The notes: generated from the letters alone by a model not told the origin. Counted from the first letter of the stretch, positions 47,393-56,034 are shown. The stretch: DNA of 64,000 nucleotides from Planctomyces sp. SH-PL14 (GCF_001610835.1 NZ_CP011270.1:3800001-3864000); one strand, 5' to 3'. Program-made: numbers and translations.

Positions 47393-49600
47393 ATGAATCA
47401 TTCGCTGAAAGACAACACCCTGAGGAAGCTCGATGAGCTCCTTAGATCGAATGCGGCGCGCCGCAGGAAGCGCAGGCAGGAGCAGGAGAAAGCCTCGTAC
47501 GCCCGGTACTCCAGCTGGCGTCTGCAAGATGAGACGAGCATCGAGGACCAGAACCGCGAGACGTGCGGTCTCGCCGGAGTGGCGATCAAGCCCGAGTTGC
47601 AGTTCGCCGACAAGGGCATCTCCGGAGCGGAGCACAACCGCGAGGGGCTGTACCAGATGCTCGAAGCAGCCGCCGATGGAGAGTTCAGCGAGTTGTACGT
47701 CTTCTCTCTGAGCCGGCTCGCTCGCGAGTACGTCTTCACGATGTCGCTGCTCAAGTGGTTGGTTTACGAGTGCGGTGTTCGCGTTCGTTCCAAGGTTGAG
47801 GGGATCGACACGAATGTCCTCGGTTGGGAACTGCACTCGGCGTTCCAGGCCATGTTTGCGGAGCAGTATCGAAAGGAGCTGCAGGAGAACAGCCTGCGCG
47901 GATTGCTGGGCAATTTGGCGTCCTTCTACAGCCTTGGAGACTATTGCTTCGGATTCGATTCGCATCCGGATCCGAACGGTGCGTCTCGGAAGGTCCGCGG
48001 CGTTGACGTGCCCAAACGTCGGTATGCCATTCACCCCGAAAATGCCAACTGGGTGAAGCGGATCTTCCACTGGTTTGTCCGCGAGAATCGTGACATCCAG
48101 TGGATCGTCCGTGAGTTGAATGAGCTTCAGGTTCCCCGCGACCACCGGGCCACCAACACGCATTGGGATCACTCGTCGGTCCGTCGGCTCCTTGAGTCGA
48201 CGAAGTACATTGGACTCTGGACCTGGGGCCGCCGGAAGAACTGTCGGAGTCCCCTCACCGGAATCAAGTTTCGGCAGCTGCGCACGGACGAAGAGATCCT
48301 GAAGTGGAACCGCCAGTTCCCTGAGCTGCGGATCATCGACGACGAAACCTTCCACCTGGCTCATTTGAAGCTGAAGGCCAATGCCGACCGGGTCGCCGCA
48401 TACCGCCGCCCTGATGGCAAGCTGGGTGGCGCTGCCGGCCCGAACGGAGTGCCGCGGCATCTGCTGCAGGGACTCTTGCACTGTTCGGCCTGCGGGTCGC
48501 CCATGCACGTCACTGGTCCCAAGGCGAGGTACCTCCGTTGCCGCGGATACCGCGATGGGCTCTGTGACCAGCGGAGTCAGCTCCCGCGCGATCTGGCGGA
48601 GCAAGAGATTCTTCAGCTCGTGAGCAATCGGATTCTGCGTGACGACGAGTGGACCAACCTCATTGTCACTAGGACCATCGAGCATTGGCGCACCGAGTGG
48701 AAAGGCCTGCCGAACGACATCGACACCCTGCGCAGGCGTCTGCGTGAGTGCGAGAGCGGCATTGAGAACCTGCTGAATAAGATCGAGCGGAGTAAGGTTG
48801 CCATTCCGTCGGTCGACAAGCGGCTTGAGGAACGTCTGCAGGAGAAGCAGCAGCTCGAAGACGATCTGGCCAACGCATCGGATCGCCTGACGAAGGCCCC
48901 GGATGAGCGGGGGCGAGAGGACATCGTAAGGGAGCTTGGCAAGCTTGATTCCGTCATCCGGTCTCAAACTCCGGCGGCTGCTGTCGCCTTGGCGGATTTG
49001 CTCCGTGGACCGATCCTCGTCTCCACGGTCCCGGCGCCGCGTCGTATGCGGAAGGCGTTCCAGTTGGCGATTCCTCTGACCGTAGACCGCGTGCTCTACG
49101 CGACGGGCCTTCTCGGCTCCGAACCGCCCACAGATCAGGAAGCTTCGCCTCTGACCCTTGATGTCGAGAGACCCTCGCGGGGACGGACTCAAGCTCAGGA
49201 GGCTTGGAGGCTCCTCCATGAGGGAAAGGCCGCTAAGGACATCGCCCTCGAACTGGGGGTGTCGCGGAGTCGCGTGACCGTCCTCCTCCAGGAGCTGGCC
49301 GCGACAAATCGGCTAGGCTTGAGCGTGAAGCAGTTGCACGCGCTGGCGAGGTCGAGGCGCGCCGCACCTCCAAAGCTGGCGGACCGTCTCGAACCGCGCG
49401 TCATGGAGCTCTTTCGCGAGGGCCACCTGATCGAAGAGATTGCCACGGAACTCGGATGCAGCGACGCCACTGTCCATAAGGCCATCGCCAACTGGCATCG
49501 GACCCGCGGTCTGGCAGTTCCGGACGGGAGGACCCGGCGGAAGCAGCTCACCAACAAGGTCCGGCGGCTTCCCAGCGACGGGGCAACAGAGAATGCGTAG
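47393..49600 (+). CDS. Large serine recombinase
   Basis: 735 residues. The resolvase domain begins ASYARYSSWRLQDETSIEDQ with nucleophile S40, then FADKGISGAEHNREGLYQML and LYVFSLSRLAREY with the catalytic Arg residues. The recombinase domain and zinc beta-ribbon (HCSACGSPM ... YLRCRGYRDGLCDQ) follow. A long coiled coil (about 455-540) and two C-terminal HTH units (DIALELGVSRSRVTVLLQEL and EEIATELGCSDATVHKAIANW) complete it. Such enzymes integrate and excise phages and islands at att sites. ATG 47393 or 47366 are both possible. It sits at the junction between the RT module and the DUF1257/AAA cassette, and its terminator follows. Integrity of all motifs suggests it is active. Confidence 0.93.
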   Translation: MNHSLKDNTLRKLDELLRSNAARRRKRRQEQEKASYARYSSWRLQDETSIEDQNRETCGLAGVAIKPELQFADKGISGAEHNREGLYQMLEAAADGEFSELYVFSLSRLAREYVFTMSLLKWLVYECGVRVRSKVEGIDTNVLGWELHSAFQAMFAEQYRKELQENSLRGLLGNLASFYSLGDYCFGFDSHPDPNGASRKVRGVDVPKRRYAIHPENANWVKRIFHWFVRENRDIQWIVRELNELQVPRDHRATNTHWDHSSVRRLLESTKYIGLWTWGRRKNCRSPLTGIKFRQLRTDEEILKWNRQFPELRIIDDETFHLAHLKLKANADRVAAYRRPDGKLGGAAGPNGVPRHLLQGLLHCSACGSPMHVTGPKARYLRCRGYRDGLCDQRSQLPRDLAEQEILQLVSNRILRDDEWTNLIVTRTIEHWRTEWKGLPNDIDTLRRRLRECESGIENLLNKIERSKVAIPSVDKRLEERLQEKQQLEDDLANASDRLTKAPDERGREDIVRELGKLDSVIRSQTPAAAVALADLLRGPILVSTVPAPRRMRKAFQLAIPLTVDRVLYATGLLGSEPPTDQEASPLTLDVERPSRGRTQAQEAWRLLHEGKAAKDIALELGVSRSRVTVLLQELAATNRLGLSVKQLHALARSRRAAPPKLADRLEPRVMELFREGHLIEEIATELGCSDATVHKAIANWHRTRGLAVPDGRTRRKQLTNKVRRLPSDGATENA

Positions 49601-49682
49601 CTCGCCGACGCCTCGCCTTCGACAACGCCGATCGAGGTAGATCGCGATCCACACAGTCCTTTCCGTCGAACCGAACTCCGCA

Positions 49683-49719
49683 GTGCCGTCAGAACTCAGT
49701 TCCGACGGCACTTCTTTTT
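49683..49719 (+). terminator. Rho-independent terminator after the recombinase
   Basis: GTGCCGTC (49683-49690) pairs with GACGGCAC (49704-49711), with an inner GAAC-TCA-GTTC stem, followed by TTCTTTTT. It lies 80 bases after the recombinase stop and 122 bases before the DUF1257 gene. Confidence 0.88.
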
Positions 49720-49840
49720 GCGCTCGTGCCAGTTGGCTAAATCCCAAGCGATCTTGCGTCACTAACAGTGTTCACCTCCGAAACCCGTTTCCTGTTTGCG
49801 AATCTCACGTCCTTCCCAACATCGAAAGGCCCCACACGGA

Positions 49841-50203
49841 ATGTCCCACATCGTCCACATCCAGACGGAGGTCCGCGATCCGATCGCGATCTTCAACGCC
49901 TGCACAAGGCTCTTGCTGCCGCAGCCGGTCTCCGGAGAGCACCAGCTCTTCGCCAGCCGCGTCCGCGGCCTCGGAGTTCAGCTCCCACGTTGGCAGTACC
50001 CGGTCGTTTGCCAGACCGAGACGGGCCAGCTCCAGTACGACAACTACGGCGGCCGCTGGGGGGATCCTGCGGAGCTCGACCGTTTCCTGCAGCGCTACGC
50101 CGTCGAGAAGACCAAGCTCGAAGCCCGTCGCCAGGGACACAGCGTCACCGAGCAGTCCATGGAGAATGGCTCGATCCGTCTCACCGTTCAGGTCGGAGGC
50201 TGA
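49841..50203 (+). CDS. DUF1257 (Ycf35-like) protein
   Basis: 120 residues. MSHIVHIQTEVRDPIAIFNACTRL is the DUF1257 opening, and VVCQTETGQLQYDNYGGRWGDPAELDRFLQRYAVEKTKLEARRQGHSVTE...IRLTV is its second half. The plastid/cyanobacterial homologue is Ycf35, of unknown function. It starts a conserved trio with DUF2997 (8 bases downstream) and the Ycf46-like AAA ATPase. This trio is known from cyanobacteria and also from phages and plasmids. ATG 49841. Preceded by a terminator, so it probably has its own promoter. Confidence 0.85.
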   Translation: MSHIVHIQTEVRDPIAIFNACTRLLLPQPVSGEHQLFASRVRGLGVQLPRWQYPVVCQTETGQLQYDNYGGRWGDPAELDRFLQRYAVEKTKLEARRQGHSVTEQSMENGSIRLTVQVGG

Positions 50204-50211
50204 AGATCCTC

Positions 50212-50403
50212 ATGAAGACCATCGAGATCACTGTCACCCCGAATGGCCAGACCCAAGTCGAGACGAAGGGCTTCGAAGGGAGCTCCTGCCGTCAGGCGAG
50301 TGAGTTCCTGGAGCGAGCCCTCGGCGGCTCGATCGATGAGCGTCTGACTTCGGAGTTCTATACGACGCAGGCCGATTCGCATCGGACTGAGGCGAAGGCG
50401 TAA
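50212..50403 (+). CDS. DUF2997-family small protein
   Basis: 63 residues: MKTIEITVTPNGQTQVETKGFEGSSCRQASEFLERALG. The first strand pair (KTIEITVTPNGQTQVETKGF) and C-terminal helix are those of DUF2997, which accompanies DUF1257 and Ycf46-type AAA proteins. It starts 8 bases after the DUF1257 stop, so they are co-transcribed. The cysteine in GSSCRQAS is the family's conserved one. Function unknown. Confidence 0.85.
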   Translation: MKTIEITVTPNGQTQVETKGFEGSSCRQASEFLERALGGSIDERLTSEFYTTQADSHRTEAKA

Positions 50404-50498
50404 CGGTTCGCACCGCGGGCCTCTCGCCAAGCTTCTCTTCTTCCAAGCGTCCCAGCCCCGCTTCGGACGCTCCTTCCCATCACAACAGGAGACCTCTC

Positions 50499-51962
50499 AT
50501 GACGCTCACCGAGCGCATGCGGGAGTCGGTCCGCGCCTGCTTCACCGGGCTGTGGATCGAATCCCATGAACATCACGATGCCTTGCTGGAGATCCAGCAC
50601 CTCTGCCGCCAGGAAGGCTGGCAGCTCGCGACCTGGGACATTGACCAGGGGCTTGTCGCTCCCGGAGCCACTGCGGGTTCGGCCGCGGACCCTCTCTCGG
50701 CCATCCGGTCTCTCGGTTCGCTCGCCCAACCCGAGGGAACGACGCTCCTGGTCCTCCAGAACTTCCACCGGTTCCTGCAGTCGGCAGAGATTGTCCAGAC
50801 GCTTTCCCGGCAGATCCTGGCCGGGAAGCAGAACCGGACGTTCCTCGTCGTCCTGGCGCCGGTGGTCAACATCCCGGTGGAGCTGGAGAAGCTCTTCCTC
50901 GTCCTGGAGCATGAGCTGCCGGGAAGGGGTCAGCTGCAGGAGATCGCCCACGGGATCGGGACCGAAGAGGGAGACCTTCCGAGTGGCGCCGAGTTGGACA
51001 CCCTCCTCGATGCCGCCTCGGGCCTGACCCGTTACGAAGCGGAGGGGGCTTTCAGCCTCTCCCTCGTCCGGCACGGCCGGATCACTCCGGATGCCGTCTG
51101 GGAGCTGAAGACCCAGACGCTCCGGAAGAGCGGCCTGCTGTCGCTGTATCGGGGCGACGAGTCCTTCGACAGCCTGGGGGGCCTGGCGGCACTCAAGGCC
51201 TTCTGCCGGCGGTCGTTGCTCCATCCTCGCGGACAAACGAAGCCCAAGGGGGTTCTCCTGCTGGGAGTCCCCGGGACGGGCAAGAGTGCCTTCGCCAAGG
51301 CCCTTGGTCGGGAAACCGGACGTCCCACGCTCTGTCTTGATATCGGAGCCCTGATGGGCTCCCTCGTCGGGCAGACCGAGCAGAACATCCGGCAGGCGCT
51401 CCGCATTGCCGATGCGATGGCGCCCTGTGTCCTGTTTATTGACGAGGTCGAGAAGGCCCTCAGCGGTGTGTCCGGGACCGGGGACTCGGGAGTCTCCTCC
51501 CGGCTCTTCGGCTCTCTCCTGACCTGGATGAACGACCACACGTCGGACGTCTATCTCGTCGCCACCTGCAACGACATCTCCCGGCTGCCGCCGGAGTTCT
51601 CCCGGGCGGAGCGGTTTGATGGGATCTTCTTCCTGAACCTGCCCGGCCAGGGCGAGCGGGAAGCGATCTGGCGGCTCTACGTCGAGCAGTTCGGCCTCGA
51701 TGCCGACCAGAAGCGGCCGGCGGACGAGCAATGGACGGGAGCGGAGATCCGGGCCTGCTGCCGATTGGCGGCGCTGCTCGATCTCCCGCTCGTTCAGGCC
51801 GCCCAGAACGTCGTCCCGGTCGCCGTAACCGCCGCCGAGTCGGTCGATCGGCTCCGGAACTGGGCCAGCGGGCGGTGTCTCTCGGCGGATCAGCCGGGAA
51901 TCTACACCGCTGCCGTTGGTATGAGACCACCGCGGCGGAAGATCACGCCCTCCCAGAACTGA
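50499..51962 (+). CDS. Ycf46-like AAA ATPase
   Basis: 487 residues. The N-terminal half (about 1-210) is a degenerate ATPase-like domain (ADPLSAIRSLGSLAQPEGTTLLVLQNFHRFL, FLVVLAPVVNIPVEL), as in Ycf46. The C-terminal AAA domain has Walker A GVPGTGKSA (256-264), Walker B VLFIDEVEKA (311-320), sensor 1 VATCNDI and RAERFDGIFFLNLPG with the Arg finger region. Ycf46 proteins are plastid/cyanobacterial and are linked to DUF1257 (Ycf35) and DUF2997, both directly upstream here. It probably remodels a partner protein or nucleic acid; the target is unknown. The ATG 50499 start follows a strong ribosome site (CAGGAGACCTCTC). Confidence 0.92.
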   Translation: MTLTERMRESVRACFTGLWIESHEHHDALLEIQHLCRQEGWQLATWDIDQGLVAPGATAGSAADPLSAIRSLGSLAQPEGTTLLVLQNFHRFLQSAEIVQTLSRQILAGKQNRTFLVVLAPVVNIPVELEKLFLVLEHELPGRGQLQEIAHGIGTEEGDLPSGAELDTLLDAASGLTRYEAEGAFSLSLVRHGRITPDAVWELKTQTLRKSGLLSLYRGDESFDSLGGLAALKAFCRRSLLHPRGQTKPKGVLLLGVPGTGKSAFAKALGRETGRPTLCLDIGALMGSLVGQTEQNIRQALRIADAMAPCVLFIDEVEKALSGVSGTGDSGVSSRLFGSLLTWMNDHTSDVYLVATCNDISRLPPEFSRAERFDGIFFLNLPGQGEREAIWRLYVEQFGLDADQKRPADEQWTGAEIRACCRLAALLDLPLVQAAQNVVPVAVTAAESVDRLRNWASGRCLSADQPGIYTAAVGMRPPRRKITPSQN

Positions 51963-51983
51963 CCCGCCACCCAGGAGTTCGCC

Positions 51984-52289
51984 TTGCTCACATCACGTGA
52001 TTGGGCTGTCCTCCGGGCGGCCCTGATGTTCTTTGACGAAGAGATGAGCCCGCATGGCGCCGAGGCGTATCGGCCGTACCTTCCGAAGCGGCTTCGACCG
52101 GAGCTGGCGTCGGCCGAGGTCGCGGATCTTCGCCACAGGCTCAGCGCCGCTCGCGTGCGGTTCCTGTGTTGCGACTCCACCGCGACCCAGGCCGTCTCCA
52201 CGCGGCTATTCCGCCAGCTCTCCCAGGCGGAAGCGATCGCGACCGCTGCGGGCGGCCAAGTGGCAACTATCTTGGTTTTCCTTGACTGA
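51984..52289 (+). CDS. Small hypothetical protein (101 aa)
   Basis: TTG start with AGGAG 8 bases upstream, 21 bases after the AAA ATPase stop, so probably in the same operon. MLTSRDWAVLRAALMFFDEEMSPHGAEAYRPYL...LRHRLSAARVRFLCCDSTATQAVSTRLFRQLSQAEAIAT is all helical. It converges with the XRE gene, their stops 10 bases apart. No motif recognised. Confidence 0.65.
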   Translation: MLTSRDWAVLRAALMFFDEEMSPHGAEAYRPYLPKRLRPELASAEVADLRHRLSAARVRFLCCDSTATQAVSTRLFRQLSQAEAIATAAGGQVATILVFLD

Positions 52290-52298
52290 CAGGGCGCT

Positions 52299-52520
52299 TC
52301 AGAGTCCGGTCATCAGCTCCGCCAGGCTGATCCCCAGCGTCTGGGCGATCGCTTCGATGTTCCGCAGGGCCACGTTCCGCTCTCCTCGCTCGATGCCACC
52401 GATGTACGTCCGGTCGAGCTCACAGGCGGCGGCGAACGCCTCCTGGCTGTAGCCCTGCTCCTTCCGGAGCGCGCGGACCCGCTGGCCAAACCGCTCCAGG
52501 ATGTCCGCTCGCCGTGCCAT
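52299..52520 (-). CDS. XRE-family HTH regulator
   Basis: 73 residues, the whole protein being one Cro/CI-type helix-turn-helix: [64 protein letters not shown]. The blocks YSQEAFA and [13 protein letters not shown] are the HTH core. It reads against the cassette, a common place for a phage- or plasmid-type repressor. ATG 52520. Its operator was not identified. Confidence 0.93.
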   Translation of the reverse strand: MARRADILERFGQRVRALRKEQGYSQEAFAAACELDRTYIGGIERGERNVALRNIEAIAQTLGISLAELMTGL

Positions 52521-52674
52521 CCCGGCATTCGATGTTGACTATGCGCATCGCTCCACGGACTATGAGTATCATTCCGTGGAGGGCTGGTTGGGGGCGGGGC
52601 GATCTGGCGGCAGGGGCCCATTCGATGCGCCTGTGTTTCTTTCTTCACCTTCCTCCTCGAATCGAGGCCTTTGT

Positions 52675-53553
52675 ATGACGACATCACTCAGCTCAGACGG
52701 CTCGCCGCCGCCTCCATTGCCCGTGGCCGGATGGCCGTGGGGTCAGATTGCCATTCTGCTCCCCGGCCTGGGAATGGCACTGTCATTCCTGAACGACGCC
52801 TCCCGGCTTCTGACCGGGCAGGAGTTCGACGTCATCGTCCTCTTCGCTGGTCTCTTGGTCCTGACGGGGTTCGGACTGGGGCTGTTTGCGATCGGGAAGG
52901 CCTTGTGGCTGCGTTCCACCGGCCAGCGGCTTCCCCGCTACAAGAAGCTGACGCAGGTCAATCAAGGCGTTTGGGCAGTGGTCGTTGGACTGACGGCGCT
53001 CTCCGTTTCCATCCCCGCTTTCCGCGCCGCGGCCTCCGCGTCCCGACAGGGCCAACTCGGCCCGCCGTCAGGAAAACTGCGAGTCATCTCGTCTCCCAAC
53101 GGCGCCATCGCGATGAAGGTCCCCGCGGAGTGGACGGACTATCCCCGGGACCTGCTCGCTCCTCCGGCCTTCGGAGCCATCGATCCGACGCAGCAAATGG
53201 GAGTGGCGGTCTTTGTCGAAGACCGCCGCAACCTGGAGGCGAACAATGTGGAGCAGTACGGGGCCCTCGTCTCCAGTCGATTCTCTCGGGACTTCGACAA
53301 GGTGGAGTTGCTGGAGGCGACGATGTCCTCACGCCCCGAAGAACCCCAGCTCCAGGAGTACGTCGACGCCATCAAGGACGGGGAACGCACGCGGTTCCTG
53401 CTCGCCTACGTCGTCCGGCCTTCTCTCTTCATCCAGTTGCGGGCTTGGGCCCCCCCTTCGGTCTTCGAGCAGAACGAAGCCCAGCTGGCGGAGATCCTGA
53501 AATCGGTCCACTACCGGGGCGACGAGGCCGCGATCGGAGGGAGGAGCCCCTGA
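52675..53553 (+). CDS. Membrane protein with C-terminal extracytoplasmic domain
   Basis: 292 residues. Three hydrophobic segments: QIAILLPGLGMALSFL (about 24-42), VIVLFAGLLVLTGFGLGLFAIG (53-74) and VWAVVVGLTALSVSIPAF (about 98-116). The soluble C-terminal part (130-285) has GKLRVISSPNGAIAMKVPAEWTDYP, a strand-rich domain similar to that of the next gene (FEVDVPGAWVKASPG). The pattern (a small beta domain with a P-x-x-W motif) recalls PsbP/DUF1795-type proteins, but this is a guess. ATG 52675. It is followed by its shorter paralogue. Confidence 0.6.
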   Translation: MTTSLSSDGSPPPPLPVAGWPWGQIAILLPGLGMALSFLNDASRLLTGQEFDVIVLFAGLLVLTGFGLGLFAIGKALWLRSTGQRLPRYKKLTQVNQGVWAVVVGLTALSVSIPAFRAAASASRQGQLGPPSGKLRVISSPNGAIAMKVPAEWTDYPRDLLAPPAFGAIDPTQQMGVAVFVEDRRNLEANNVEQYGALVSSRFSRDFDKVELLEATMSSRPEEPQLQEYVDAIKDGERTRFLLAYVVRPSLFIQLRAWAPPSVFEQNEAQLAEILKSVHYRGDEAAIGGRSP

Positions 53554-53615
53554 CCAGGGGACTGTGACTTGTCGAACTCCGTGGCCCACATCCATCACCA
53601 TTCAATGGAGGCGTT

Positions 53616-54239
53616 ATTGACCAGCAACAGCCCAAGCGAGAATCTCGCACCGGGAGCGACTTTTGGCGCAATAGCCTCGGACTGGCGGTCAGCTTGTGGT
53701 TCCTTCGGACCTACGTCTGGAACAAGCCGTCCCAAACCCCAGTGAAGCCGGCCGCCGCCCCGACGGTCGTCGTTGAACGGCGTGCCGACGGAAAGCAGTG
53801 CCTCCGGACACCCGACGGCCAGTTCGAAGTCGACGTTCCGGGCGCTTGGGTCAAGGCCTCGCCGGGCCAGCCCAGGTCTTATGGCGTCACGATGTCGGAC
53901 CACGCCGGCAAGTTTGGTGTGGGGATCGACTCGGAGCCGCGACCATCGCCGGGCCGCAGCAGTGCCGCCGAGTTCGGAGTTGCCCGTTTCGAGACATTCT
54001 CCAAGTCGTTCGACCACGGGACCGTTCTGGATTCGACGATCTCGATGCGTCCTGGACGACCGCCGTTTCAGCAGACAGTTGAGACGGTTCACAAGGGCGT
54101 CCGAACGATCTTCATCCTGGCCTACCAGGAGTCTGAGAAGGCTTTCGTTCAGCTGAGCGTCTGGGGACCGCCAGATGACGTCGAAACACGTCGAACGATC
54201 CAGCGATCCCTTTGGGCGAGCCTTCGCGAGGTTCGCTAG
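53616..54239 (+). CDS. Paralogue of the preceding membrane protein, apparent ATT start
   Basis: 207 residues. A membrane-anchor-like N-terminus (RNSLGLAVSLWFLRTYVW), a proline linker (KPSQTPVKPAAAP) and one domain like that of the preceding gene: TPDGQFEVDVPGAWVKASPG ... KFGVGIDSEP ... RTIFILAYQESEKAFVQLSVWGPP. The frame reads IDQQQPKRESRTGSDFWRNSL from ATT 53616, with GGAGG 4 bases upstream. The next in-frame start-like codon is TTG 53694, which would cut the anchor in half. A strong ribosome site beside ATT makes an ATT start likely. A GGGCGG terminator follows. Confidence 0.65.
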   Translation: MDQQQPKRESRTGSDFWRNSLGLAVSLWFLRTYVWNKPSQTPVKPAAAPTVVVERRADGKQCLRTPDGQFEVDVPGAWVKASPGQPRSYGVTMSDHAGKFGVGIDSEPRPSPGRSSAAEFGVARFETFSKSFDHGTVLDSTISMRPGRPPFQQTVETVHKGVRTIFILAYQESEKAFVQLSVWGPPDDVETRRTIQRSLWASLREVR

Positions 54240-54302
54240 CAGTCCATCACTGCCAGCGGATCGGCTTGTCTCCGATCCCTGGCTCTGACCTTCAGTCCTG
54301 TA

Positions 54303-54340
54303 GGGCGGTCGTGATCCTCGGAATCGCGGCCGCCCTTTTT
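54303..54340 (+). terminator. Strong rho-independent terminator
   Basis: GGGCGGTCGTGAT (54303-54315) pairs with ATCGCGGCCGCCC (54323-54335), 13 pairs including two G-T wobbles, loop CCTCGGA, then TTTTT. It lies 33 bases before the next start, so it could also act as an attenuator. Confidence 0.9.
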
Positions 54341-54372
54341 GTTTGTGCTACCAGTTCCTCAAAGGAGCCTTC

Positions 54373-55338
54373 ATGCCCCCTGTCTCAACGGATGAGCCGC
54401 AAACGGCCTCGTCCTCCACTTCCCGAGCCTCACAGCGGCTCCGCACGACAATGGCCGCCACCCGCGTCAGCTTCACCTGGATGGGAGTCCGCAAGACGCT
54501 CAGTCAGGAGCAGAAGGCCCAGGCGGCCGATCAGTTCGATGCGGAGGCGAAATACGTCTCCGCCAGCAAGAAACTGCTCGACACCCAGCATCCGCAGTTT
54601 CGGGCGGTGACCGGTGTTCGAGGCAAGATCCTGCAGTTCTGGAGGTCCCAGACCCTGCCATACCCGGAGCCGGGAGTCCGGCTCATTCCGCAGAAGGAGA
54701 TCGGGCGGTTCGACGAGGTCCTCGGGGAGTACCGCGTCGAGCTAAACGACGCCGTCGGCGAACTCGATCAGGTGTACTCCGAGCTGCGAAGTGCCGCTCG
54801 GAACCGCCTTGGTCGCCTGTTCAATGCCTCGGACTATCCCGTCTCGTTGCGGGACGAGTTTGCCGTGAGCTGGGACTTTCCGGCGGTCGAGCCACCGAAC
54901 TACCTCCAGCAGCTGAACCCGGCCCTCTACGAGCAGGAAAGCCAAAGAGTCCAGGCCCGCTTCGATGAAGCGGTCCAGCTGGCCGAGCAGGCCTTCCTTG
55001 ATGAGCTGTCCAGGCTCGTCGAGCACCTCGCGGAGCGGCTCTCCGGATCGGACGATGGCAAGCCGAAGGTCTTCCGGGACTCGGCCGTCGAGAACCTGAC
55101 CGAGTTCTTCGATCGATTCCGTCGGCTGAACATTCACTCCAGCGACGAGCTCGACACTGTTGTCGAACGGGCTCGGAACCTGATGAACCAGGTTCAGCCG
55201 CAACAGCTCCGCGATGATGCGCCGCTTCGCGGCCGCATGGCGTCGCAGCTCTCGAACGTCCAGGCCTCGCTCGATGGCCTGATGGTCGATCGGCCCCGCC
55301 GCTCCATCATCAGGCCCACGCGGCCGGAGGCAACGTGA
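54373..55338 (+). CDS. Helical cytoplasmic protein, DUF3150-like
   Basis: 321 residues, soluble and almost all helical. VSASKKLLDTQHPQFRAVTGVRGKILQFWRSQTLPYPEPGVRLIPQKEIGRFDEVLGEYRVELNDAVGELDQVYSELRSAARNRLGRLFNASDYP and WDFPAVEPPNYLQQLNPALYEQESQRVQARFDEAVQLAEQAF fit the pattern of DUF3150-type proteins found in phages and plasmids. A coiled coil runs near 100-140. AAAGGAG lies 6 bases before ATG 54373. Its end overlaps the next gene by one base (TGATG). Role unknown; the block of conserved residues suggests a structural or DNA-maintenance role in the cassette. Confidence 0.65.
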   Translation: MPPVSTDEPQTASSSTSRASQRLRTTMAATRVSFTWMGVRKTLSQEQKAQAADQFDAEAKYVSASKKLLDTQHPQFRAVTGVRGKILQFWRSQTLPYPEPGVRLIPQKEIGRFDEVLGEYRVELNDAVGELDQVYSELRSAARNRLGRLFNASDYPVSLRDEFAVSWDFPAVEPPNYLQQLNPALYEQESQRVQARFDEAVQLAEQAFLDELSRLVEHLAERLSGSDDGKPKVFRDSAVENLTEFFDRFRRLNIHSSDELDTVVERARNLMNQVQPQQLRDDAPLRGRMASQLSNVQASLDGLMVDRPRRSIIRPTRPEAT

Positions 55339-55574
55339 TGGAGGTGCTTATCCATTACGACGGCAGCATCATCGCACTCTATGACGAGGTGCTCGACCTC
55401 AGACCGCTGGGGCGTCCGTCCATCGAACGGGCCAGCCGCGTTGAACCGGATCACGAAGGTCGCTGGACCGCACAGTTGATTGGAGGGCCCGAGTTGGGGC
55501 CTTTTGATCGCCGTTCCGAGGCTATCGCGGCGGAGATCGCCTGGCTGGAAGTGCATCGTCTTTCCGGCGGGTGA
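55338..55574 (+). CDS. Small hypothetical protein, coupled to the preceding gene
   Basis: 78 residues. MEVLIHYDGSIIALYDEVLDLRPLGRPSIERASRVEPDHEGRWTAQLIGGPELGPFDRRSEAIAAEIAWLEVHRL. TGATG couples it to the previous stop. The mid part (SRVEPDHEGRWTAQLIGGPELGPFDRRSEAIAAEIAWL) is the strand-helix arrangement of small phage/plasmid host-factor-like proteins seen beside DUF3150. No motif recognised. Confidence 0.65.
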   Translation: MEVLIHYDGSIIALYDEVLDLRPLGRPSIERASRVEPDHEGRWTAQLIGGPELGPFDRRSEAIAAEIAWLEVHRLSGG

Positions 55575-55614
55575 GCCAGCCCGAAGTCGGATCCACACGT
55601 CCTCGAATCATCAC

Positions 55615-55642
55615 ACGCCGCTCCCTTTGGGCGGCGTTTTTC
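55615..55642 (+). terminator. Rho-independent terminator
   Basis: CGCCGC (55616-55621) pairs with GCGGCG (55631-55636), followed by TTTTTC. It lies 23 bases before the next start. Confidence 0.8.
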
Positions 55643-55664
55643 TTTTGCCCTCTACGGAGTCCAC

Positions 55665-55913
55665 ATGTCCCTACGTCAGACCTTCGAAGATTGCGCCGTG
55701 CAGTCGATCGCCGAAATCCTGGAGGAGATCCTGCCCGGCGAGCAGCAGGACCTCGACCGGGAGATCTCACGCGCCACGGGCGACAGCCGGGAAACGATAA
55801 GCCAGCACGGCTTTGTGCGGCTACGGTCGTTCCCGATCGAGCGGGATCCCGAGGACCTCATCGTCGACTGGGATGCGCTCGATTTGGAGCGGAATGTTTC
55901 GGTCGTTTCCTGA
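55665..55913 (+). CDS. Small acidic hypothetical protein (82 aa)
   Basis: GGAG lies 6 bases before ATG 55665. SLRQTFEDCAVQSIAEILEEILPGEQQDLDREISRATGDSRETISQHGFVRLRSFPIERDPEDLIVDWDALDLER: a helix pair then a short beta hairpin. It carries an unusual number of Asp and Glu. No motif recognised. It stands alone between a terminator and the next small gene. Confidence 0.6.
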   Translation: MSLRQTFEDCAVQSIAEILEEILPGEQQDLDREISRATGDSRETISQHGFVRLRSFPIERDPEDLIVDWDALDLERNVSVVS

Positions 55914-56034
55914 TTGCGGGGCTTCGGGTGGCTGATCGTCGCTCCGAATCCGCCGCTGACATTGTAGCTTCATTCGCTCGCCGAGCCGTTCGAGATCGGG
56001 CGGCTCTTCCGCACATCCTCAGAAGGAGATTCGT

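Noticed and set aside
47378-49219. Minus-strand open frame of 613 codons
   Set aside because: Complement of the serine recombinase, without motif.
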